A stretch of 27,958 nucleotides of DNA from positions 1-27,958 of the forward strand of contig UQNA01000035.1 of NCBI GenBank assembly GCA_900542195.1, in the 5' to 3' direction. Positions 23,015 through 27,958 of this stretch are shown piece after piece; position 1 is the stretch's first letter; each line of letters starts with the position of its first letter. Origin of the DNA: an uncultured Sutterella sp. (GTDB lineage Bacteria > Pseudomonadota > Gammaproteobacteria > Burkholderiales > Burkholderiaceae_F). A program made the translations under genes and the position numbers. The notes below the pieces were generated by a model. The model saw only the letters and a list, made by a program, of their open reading frames with translations, made no database searches and was not told the origin of the DNA.

Positions 23015-23044
23015 TTGTAGCTTTATTCGAATAGGTCTTATACC
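23015..23044 (+). promoter_or_regulatory. possible MerR-type promoter with a TATTCGAATA dyad in the spacer
   Basis: TTGTAG, an 18-base spacer and TATACC (4 of 6). The perfect palindrome TATTCGAATA (23024-23033) lies inside the spacer, where MerR-family operators normally sit. The next gene is a MerR regulator and the gene on the other side is dadA. The -10 is weak, so confidence is limited. Confidence 0.35.
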
Positions 23045-23064
23045 AATTTAGGCTCTATTACGCA

Positions 23065-23538
23065 ATGAAAATCGTGAAAAAATTTTCAATTAATGGTATT
23101 GCAATGCGATTAGAAGATGATGCAACTGAATTAAAAAAAGAACTTTGGACGATTGATGAGCTTGAAGACGCTTCCGGTCTGTCTAAAAGAACCATTAAAT
23201 ACTATGTTCAGCTGGGATTGATTTCTCCGGCTATTGGAGAAACTCGTAGTGCCCGTTATTCTGTATCTCATCTAAATGAAATCGAGTTCATAAGGAATCT
23301 TCAAAATAAGGGCTATACCTTAAAACAGATTCAGGAAATGAAGCCCAGAGCGGAAGATGTAGTCCCAAAGAAAAGAAAAATTGCGGCCCCTCACCTCTTT
23401 TACGAATTTTATTTAGGGCAAGGCGTCTATATCAAATTTGATAATAAAGACGAACAGTTTGAAACCCAGACCATGAAAGAGCTTGCTCTGAAAATGAGCG
23501 AATTATTGTATAAAGAACATCCGAAAAAAACAGAGTAA
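23065..23538 (+). CDS. MerR-family transcriptional regulator
   Basis: A 157-residue protein. Residues about 27-95 form the MerR winged HTH: WTIDELEDASGLSKRTIKYY, VQLGLISPAIGETRSARYSVS and HLNEIEFIRNLQNKGYTLKQIQEM. There is no cysteine-rich metal site; the C-terminal half (LFYEFYLGQGVYIKFDN) probably binds a small ligand or mediates dimers. An alternative start at residue 14 (MRLEDDATE) is possible; neither ATG has a ribosome site. It is divergent from dadA, with a palindrome between, which suggests it controls dadA, itself, or both; this is inference from position. Confidence 0.85.
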   Translation: MKIVKKFSINGIAMRLEDDATELKKELWTIDELEDASGLSKRTIKYYVQLGLISPAIGETRSARYSVSHLNEIEFIRNLQNKGYTLKQIQEMKPRAEDVVPKKRKIAAPHLFYEFYLGQGVYIKFDNKDEQFETQTMKELALKMSELLYKEHPKKTE

Positions 23539-23612
23539 TTCGAGCTCCTGATTAAATAGCGGCTTTTGCTAAAATTTCTTTCTATAAAACCTTTTCTAGT
23601 TGTGGGATAAAA

Positions 23613-24197
23613 GTGACTGAAGAAAATACTTCCGGATGGAATAAATTAAAAAATTGGTTTAAAGCCGAAGAAGAACCGGGCCATGACTTAGTCATCAGGA
23701 ATTGCCATTTTAAATCTCAGGTTGAAGTTGCCGGAGAGACACTTGTTTTGAACGGTGCCGGATTAAGATCAATTGAGGGAGAGGAGATTTATTCCGTTGG
23801 TCTGTACTTGCCTAAAAAAACGACTCGAGCGGACACTGCCAAGGCTCTGTTAGGAGCAAGAAGAGTCACTTTATACATTCTTAAGGACTTGGTTCCTGCC
23901 GATTTTATTCCCTCTTTAAGAAACGGCATTCAGATGAATACAAACGAAACCAGTCAGGAGTTTATTAAAGAAGAACAAGCTCAAATCGAAGAGCTCATGG
24001 AAAGAATCGGTTCCTTTGCCGCCGGGGATAAAGTTGATATTGATTGGCTTCCTAGAAGAGGGACATCCGTCAAAGTAAACGGAAAAGTTGTCAAAGATAG
24101 AATAAGAGGAAAAGCAATTTACGACGCTATCATGTTTATCTGGTTAGGAAACCATGCGCTTGAGGCTTCCCTCAAAGACTCTCTTCTTCACGTTTGA
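23613..24197 (+). CDS. chalcone-isomerase-like domain protein, no signal peptide
   Basis: A 194-residue protein. Residues about 35-190 match the bacterial chalcone-isomerase-like domain (Chalcone_3): LVLNGAGLRSIEGEEIYSVGLYLP, ARRVTLYILKDLVPADF, NTNETSQEFIKEEQAQIEEL, GDKVDIDWLPRRGTSVKVNGK and AIYDAIMFIWLGNHALEASLKDSLL. Most bacterial members have a signal peptide and are periplasmic. Here the N-terminus (TEENTSGWNKLKNWFKAEEE) is charged and has none, so the protein should be cytoplasmic. The start is GTG with GTGGGA upstream. Function of the bacterial family is unclear; fatty-acid binding has been suggested for plant relatives. A bidirectional terminator follows. Confidence 0.85.
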   Translation: MTEENTSGWNKLKNWFKAEEEPGHDLVIRNCHFKSQVEVAGETLVLNGAGLRSIEGEEIYSVGLYLPKKTTRADTAKALLGARRVTLYILKDLVPADFIPSLRNGIQMNTNETSQEFIKEEQAQIEELMERIGSFAAGDKVDIDWLPRRGTSVKVNGKVVKDRIRGKAIYDAIMFIWLGNHALEASLKDSLLHV

Positions 24198-24227
24198 AAT
24201 CTTTTATTTTTTCTTTTTCCAATTAAC

Positions 24228-24249
24228 AAGGCCTCCCTCGGGAGGCCTT
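24228..24249. terminator. terminator hairpin between convergent genes
   Basis: AAGGCCTCC / GGAGGCCTT (9 bp, perfect) with a CTCG loop, a strong symmetric stem between the chalcone-isomerase-like gene (plus) and aspA (minus). T runs are short on both sides (TTTG; on the minus strand TTGTTAATT). Confidence 0.75.
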
Positions 24250-24254
24250 TGTGC

Positions 24255-24277
24255 TAATCAGTTTTTAGTACTGATTA
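24255..24277. repeat. 8-bp inverted repeat over the aspA stop codon
   Basis: TAATCAGT / ACTGATTA around a 7-base loop; the right arm includes the aspA stop. It is next to the terminator and may add to 3'-end stability. Confidence 0.45.
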
Positions 24278-25681
24278 CTTAACGAACTTAGGATTAATCA
24301 AGTTCTGAGTGTTGAAGATTTCATCCCATTCTTTCTGAGTGAGAAGTTTTCTTTCATCAACAACGATCTGGTGCAAGGACTTGCCGGAGAGGTAACCTTC
24401 CTTAGCGATGTCTGCACAAACTTGATAACCGAAGTGCGGCTTGAGCAATGTAACGATACCGATGGAGTTCATTACATAGTCTCTGCAGCGTTCTGTGTTA
24501 GCTGTAACGCCTTCAACCAACTTAGTGCGCAATGTATCGCAAGCGTTGGCCATAACCTTCATCTGTGTGAACAAAGCGTATGTGATAACCGGTTCCATAA
24601 CGTTCAGTTCGAGCTGGCCGGCAGAAGCGGCAAGCATAACTGTTGTGTCAAGACCGATAGCCAAGAAGGAAGCTTGGTTAGCAACTTCAGCAGCAACCGG
24701 ATTAACTTTACCCGGCATGATGGAAGAACCAGGCTGAAGCTGTGGAAGATTGATTTCCTTCAAGCCGCAGCGTGGACCGGAAGCAAGAAGACGAATATCG
24801 TTGCAGATCTTAGTCATCTTAACAGCCAAACCCTTGATGGCGCTGGACAATGTCATGTAAGCGCCGCAGTCGCTGGTAGCAGCGATCAAGTCTGCAGAGT
24901 TCTTGAATGGAAGACCAGTCAATTCAGCCAAGTACTTGGAAGCCAATTCAGGATATCCAGGAGCAGCTGTTACTGTTGTACCGATAGCTGTTGCACCAAG
25001 GTTGATAACCAAGAGGTGTTTCTGTGCATCACGGAGGTTTTCGATTTCATCGTTGAGAGTGAAGCCCCAGCCGTGGAATTCCTGACCTAAAGTCATAGGA
25101 ACAGCGTCTTGCAAGTGGGTACGGCCCATCTTCAATGTCTGGTCGAATTCTTTGGCTTTTGCATACAATGCATCGCGAAGCTGTTCAGCTGCCTTGATAA
25201 GGATGTTGGAGCGGAACATGCAGGAAAGATGGATTGCTGTCGGGTATGTGTCGTTAGTAGACTGACCGAAGTTTGCGTCGTTATTCGGGTTGACAATAGT
25301 GTAGTCGCCGAGCTTGCCGCCAAGATGCTGAATAGCGAGGTTGGAGATAACTTCGTTAGCGTTCATGTTAGTGGAAGTACCTGCACCGCCCTGGAGCCAG
25401 TCAGTGATGAACTGGTCACGATATTTTTCAGTATCGTTGATGAGCTGGTCGCAAGCCCAAATCATTGCATCAGCAACTTTAGGTTCTACAACGCCCAATT
25501 CCTTATTGGCCATTGCGCAGGCTTTCTTAACATAAGCGAAAGCGATGATGAAGTAGATTTCTTGAGAGTTTCTTTCTTCGGTGATGAAGAAGTTTTCTTT
25601 ACCGCGTAAAGATTGAACGCCATAGAGTGCGTTTTCTGGAACTTCAAGATCACCGATAAAATCATGCTCAATACGTGTCAT
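24275..25681 (-). CDS. aspA: aspartate ammonia-lyase (copy 1)
   Basis: Converts L-aspartate to fumarate and ammonia in the cytoplasm. It has 468 residues (E. coli 478). The fumarase/aspartase signature is GSSIMPGKVNPV at residues 318-329, with catalytic S319/S320. Other blocks are TSTNMNANEVISNLA, NFGQSTNDTYPTAIHLSC and GRTHLQDAVPMTLGQEF. The ribosome site GAGGAG lies 5 bases before the ATG. Codon use is strongly biased, as in highly expressed genes, and long open frames opposite it are a by-product. Its last 65 bases are almost identical to the second copy at 27894. The product fumarate is the substrate for DcuA exchange and fumarate respiration. Confidence 0.96.
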   Translation of the reverse strand: MTRIEHDFIGDLEVPENALYGVQSLRGKENFFITEERNSQEIYFIIAFAYVKKACAMANKELGVVEPKVADAMIWACDQLINDTEKYRDQFITDWLQGGAGTSTNMNANEVISNLAIQHLGGKLGDYTIVNPNNDANFGQSTNDTYPTAIHLSCMFRSNILIKAAEQLRDALYAKAKEFDQTLKMGRTHLQDAVPMTLGQEFHGWGFTLNDEIENLRDAQKHLLVINLGATAIGTTVTAAPGYPELASKYLAELTGLPFKNSADLIAATSDCGAYMTLSSAIKGLAVKMTKICNDIRLLASGPRCGLKEINLPQLQPGSSIMPGKVNPVAAEVANQASFLAIGLDTTVMLAASAGQLELNVMEPVITYALFTQMKVMANACDTLRTKLVEGVTANTERCRDYVMNSIGIVTLLKPHFGYQVCADIAKEGYLSGKSLHQIVVDERKLLTQKEWDEIFNTQNLINPKFVK

Positions 25682-25704
25682 ATTGACTCCTCAAATAAAA
25701 GCAA

Positions 25705-25721
25705 ACAAGCTGTCTGCTTGT
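25705..25721 (-). promoter_or_regulatory. small hairpin in the aspA 5' leader
   Basis: ACAAGC/GCTTGT, a perfect 6-bp stem with a 5-base loop, placed 24-40 bases before the aspA start and clear of the ribosome site. It could stabilise the messenger. No known riboswitch is recognised. Confidence 0.35.
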
Positions 25722-26359
25722 CAACCGTATAACGTAAGTATTTGGAAAAATTCCAATGGTCAACTTACTTATAGATAATTTTTGTGCTAAGGAAAAATTA
25801 TTGGTTTCCCCTTAGTTGCGAGCATTCTATACCAACTAAATTAAAAAGAGAATAGTTAACATCCGAGCCATCCCGACCAAACTTTTGTAATGGTAGTTAT
25901 TTGTAATCAATATTCTCGAAAATTAATAACCGCCAATACCTGTAGGCCGAAAACGACCAAAACTCAAAACGGGTTGATTAAGCTAAACTTAAGCAGATTT
26001 TCTAATGTTTTCAATAGGTTTTAGTTGGGAAGAAACTGACAATTCTTTTAAGGGTAAATTCGGAGTCAAGAAAAGGATGAAAGAGATTTTTATAACAGTT
26101 GGTTGCAATTCTTACTTTAACAGCTAGTCACTTTCGCATTTACAAAAAACATAACCGTCACTGTATTTTCATCTTGTTATATTGCGTGGAGAAAGGAACA
26201 AGATTTTGTGCAACTTCAGAATGGGAATTCTTTATGCCCAGCCATTAATGCGATTAGACATTCTTATCTTCGTGAATGCAGTGGCTCCCTCCCACTACAA
26301 CAGCCTTCTGCAAAATAGAAAAACTGCGATAACACATTGATTTTCAGATTAATAATATG

Positions 26360-26388
26360 AAAAAACCTCCCTGGTTTTTCCAAGGAGG
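26360..26388 (-). terminator. terminator of dcuA
   Basis: On the minus strand CCTCCTTGG, a five-A loop, CCAGGGAGG (one T-G wobble), then TTTTTT. A typical strong intrinsic terminator 28 bases past the dcuA stop. Confidence 0.85.
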
Positions 26389-26416
26389 CTCTTAGCTCAA
26401 CTAAGTTCTTAGAACA

Positions 26417-27751
26417 TTAGAAGAGGCCGCAGAATACGAAGCCGAAAGCAACGCTGAAGAAAATAGCGAGAACGCCAGGCCAGAAGAAGGAGTGGTTGAA
26501 TACCCACTTACCGATTCTGGTTGTACCGGTATCGTCCATCTGAACTGCGCCAAGCAATGTTGGGTAAGTCGGGAGAACGAATAAGGCGGAAACAGCAGCG
26601 AAGGAAGCAACCAGCATGTAGGAGTTGTCCGGAGTTGCAGCTGTGATACCTAAAGCGGCAACAACGGTCGGAGTAATAGCCTTAGCAGTAGCAGCCTGAG
26701 AGTACAGGAGCATGGCAGCTAAGAAGAATACAACGGCAAGAAGTGCTGGGTACTGGCTGATTGTGTGAGCTGCGAATTCCTTGATTTCTTTTGTGTGACC
26801 GGCAACGAATGTATCACCAAGCCATGCAACACCAAGAACGCAGATACATGCAACCATACCGGACTTAAATACGCTGGTGCCAGCGATGTCGCCAAGTTTA
26901 ACGTTGCAGAGTGTGGTAATCAATGCACCAACGAGAAGCATCAAGCTGATGATAGCTGCGTCACGAGGAACAATGACGTTCTTGATAAGGCCTACAGCCG
27001 GAGAAATGGCGGAAGCATAAAGAACAACACAGATAACGCCGATCAAGAAGATGTAAACAGAACGCTTAGCAGCCGGTGTGATCTTGATTTCGTGCATTCC
27101 GACAGGAGGCTTAACGAGGCCTTCAGCCAAACGCTTCTGATAGATCGGGTCGCTGTCGAGATCCATGTTTCTGATCTTTGTCATGATGAAAGCTGTAACC
27201 ATGCAGCCAAGGAATGTGGTAAGCAACCAAATTCCGAGCAATGCCGGGTAGCTCCAGCCGAACGGTTCCAAAACGCCGGACATGTAAATAACGGCGGCAG
27301 AAACCGGAGAAGCTGTAATAGCGATCTGGGAAGCAACCACAGCAATTGCCAGAGGAACGCTAGGTTTAATGTGTTCGCCTTTAGCAACTTCAACGATAAC
27401 AGGAATCATTGAGAATGCTGTGTGGCCTGTACCTGCGAAGATGGTAAGAACATAAGTTACCAACGGAGCAAGGTAGTTAATGTATTTTGGATTCTTATAA
27501 AGAATCTTTTCTGCAATGTAAACAAGGTATTCCAAACCACCGGCTAACTGCATAACAGCAATTGCTGAAATTACGGAAGCGATGATCAAGATAACATCCC
27601 AAGGAATGTTACCAGGCTTCATACCTAAACAAAGACCGAGAATCAGAACGCCGGCACCGCCAGCATAACCAATACCGATACCGCCTAAGCGGACACCGAC
27701 AAAGATTGCGCCTAACAGAACGACGATCTGGAGAGCAACGATGAAATCCAT
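26417..27751 (-). CDS. dcuA: anaerobic C4-dicarboxylate transporter (DcuA-type)
   Basis: Inner-membrane carrier exchanging fumarate, aspartate or malate for succinate. It has 444 residues with about 10-12 membrane segments. The sequence follows E. coli DcuA more closely than DcuB: RLGGIGIGYAGG near the start, FAGTGHTAFSMIPVI, the charged loop SDPIYQKRLAEGLV, SGMVACICVLGVAWLGDTFV, LLYSQAATAKAITP, LPTYPTLLGAVQMDDTGTTRIGK and the HSFFWPG tail. The ribosome site GGAGG precedes the ATG by 5 bases. It lies between two aspA copies on the same strand, with a hairpin at 27861 between aspA copy 2 and dcuA, so partial read-through from that aspA is possible. Codon use is strongly biased, suggesting high expression. 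Confidence 0.95.
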   Translation of the reverse strand: MDFIVALQIVVLLGAIFVGVRLGGIGIGYAGGAGVLILGLCLGMKPGNIPWDVILIIASVISAIAVMQLAGGLEYLVYIAEKILYKNPKYINYLAPLVTYVLTIFAGTGHTAFSMIPVIVEVAKGEHIKPSVPLAIAVVASQIAITASPVSAAVIYMSGVLEPFGWSYPALLGIWLLTTFLGCMVTAFIMTKIRNMDLDSDPIYQKRLAEGLVKPPVGMHEIKITPAAKRSVYIFLIGVICVVLYASAISPAVGLIKNVIVPRDAAIISLMLLVGALITTLCNVKLGDIAGTSVFKSGMVACICVLGVAWLGDTFVAGHTKEIKEFAAHTISQYPALLAVVFFLAAMLLYSQAATAKAITPTVVAALGITAATPDNSYMLVASFAAVSALFVLPTYPTLLGAVQMDDTGTTRIGKWVFNHSFFWPGVLAIFFSVAFGFVFCGLF

Positions 27752-27860
27752 AAATCCTCCAAAGTGGAACCTAACTTAGATTTATTAAGGCTCCGAGTGG
27801 CATTAATTAGAATTAATCAAGACAAAAAGCGCCACAAACCTTTTGTTTTTGATGAGTGTT

Positions 27861-27882
27861 GTCCCTTCTTTTCAGAAGGGAC
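27861..27882 (-). other. intercistronic hairpin between aspA copy 2 and dcuA
   Basis: GTCCCTTCT / AGAAGGGAC, a perfect 9-bp stem with a GAAA tetraloop on the minus strand. It is followed by AACACTC, not a T run, so it may act as a processing or stability element rather than a terminator. Confidence 0.5.
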
Positions 27883-27893
27883 GCAAAAAAGAG

Positions 27894-27958
27894 TTACTTA
27901 ACAAACTTAGGATTAATCAAGTTCTGAGTGTTGAAGATTTCATCCCATTCTTTCTGAG
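27894..27958 (-). CDS. aspA: aspartate ammonia-lyase copy 2, C-terminal end only
   Basis: The last 65 bases of a second aspA gene; it continues beyond the window. It encodes the same C-terminus as copy 1 (EWDEIFNTQNLINPKFVK) and differs at one base, a synonymous TTC/TTT for phenylalanine. Identity stops exactly at the stop codon. It lies 142 bases upstream of dcuA on the same strand, giving the order aspA(2)-dcuA-aspA(1). Whether the rest of this copy is intact cannot be seen here. Confidence 0.85.
   Translation of the reverse strand, partial: QKEWDEIFNTQNLINPKFVK

Larger units (their letters stand above)
25682..26416. other. 735-bp intergenic region upstream of aspA
   Basis: The longest gap in the window. 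The aspA leader contains a hairpin ACAAGC-TGTCT-GCTTGT at 25705-25721, about 24 bases before the start codon, and a palindrome TTGGAA-AAA-TTCCAA at 25742-25756. I cannot place a convincing promoter. From 25800 to 26340 no convincing gene is visible: the longest plus frame with a start gives 39 codons. An 8-bp repeat ATCTTGTT/AACAAGAT lies at 26171-26178 and 26197-26204. Ends in the dcuA terminator. Confidence 0.5.

Noticed and set aside
24371..25609. Long open frames on the plus strand opposite aspA (up to 239 codons)
   Set aside because: They are complementary to a certain, strongly codon-biased gene, have no ribosome sites and give Cys/Ser-rich nonsense proteins.
26221..26340. A 39-codon plus-strand frame (starting MGILYAQPLM) that faintly recalls a LysR N-terminus
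   Set aside because: No HTH follows and no ribosome site fits; resemblance over about 10 residues is not enough to call a pseudogene.
26765..27412. A 215-codon open frame on the plus strand opposite dcuA
   Set aside because: It is a mirror of a codon-biased membrane-protein gene; the translation is Asn/Cys/His-rich with no recognisable domain.
27800..27830. Possible FNR-type box (TTGAT-N4-ATCAA) upstream of dcuA
   Set aside because: The half-site TTGAT is present on the minus strand, but the second half does not match; the AT-rich inverted repeat ATTAATT/AATTAAT there explains the impression.
1..27958. CRISPR arrays, tRNA or rRNA genes, insertion sequences, phage or toxin-antitoxin genes
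   Set aside because: No regularly spaced direct repeats, no recognisable tRNA or rRNA sequence and no transposase, integrase or toxin-like protein was found. The only sizeable repeat is the aspA duplication.

Overview
The window looks like part of the chromosome of a gut-type betaproteobacterium. The gene set best fits an asaccharolytic member of the Sutterellaceae (Sutterella, Parasutterella or Turicimonas-like). This is inferred from moderately low GC, an amino-acid and C4-dicarboxylate catabolic gene set and Gram-negative lipoproteins. No rRNA, tRNA, phage, insertion sequence or CRISPR array is visible.

Layout. At 1-493 (minus) there is the 5' part of an XRE-like regulator, then a DUF554/YqgA-type membrane protein (plus). 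From 1492 to 5914 (minus) lie a DMT exporter, a LysR regulator, and the block iadA-yjiG-yjiH, the same association of isoaspartyl dipeptidase and gate-domain proteins known from E. coli. After a 579-bp AT-rich gap come a 120-aa unknown protein, an NlpC/P60 lipoprotein, ilvD and a ferredoxin-nitroreductase (plus). A gap at 10087-10472 carries nested palindromes. It is followed on the minus strand by an asparaginase without a signal peptide, serS, rarA and gltS. From 16066 (mostly plus) there are a lipoprotein alpha/beta hydrolase, a CreA-family lipoprotein, a RidA protein, a small lipoprotein (minus), a membrane protein and a Sel1-repeat protein. Then come the NAD(P)HX repair enzyme and dadA (minus), a divergent MerR regulator and a chalcone-isomerase-like protein (plus). 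The right end holds aspA (minus), a 735-bp gap, dcuA (minus) and the very 3' end of a second, almost identical aspA.

How the genes fit together. Isoaspartyl dipeptides (IadA, perhaps imported by YjiG/YjiH), asparagine (asparaginase) and glutamate (GltS) feed aspartate. AspA deaminates aspartate to fumarate, and DcuA exchanges aspartate or fumarate for succinate. This is a coherent route for living on amino acids with fumarate respiration. DadA and RidA add D-amino-acid oxidation and imine detoxification. IlvD is in branched-chain amino acid synthesis. SerS, RarA, NnrD/E and the cell-envelope lipoproteins are housekeeping.

The most notable points are: two aspA copies flanking dcuA, identical at 64 of 65 visible bases; a quadruple TTTTTCGTTCC palindromic element at 10228-10302; a 16-bp perfect inverted repeat followed by a plus-strand terminator with no gene to serve (14447-14651); and two lipoprotein genes whose start codons sit exactly 6 nt after a perfect TATAAT with a shared CGAATGCAT start, suggesting leaderless transcripts. 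I did not see an obviously new multi-gene defence or metabolic system.
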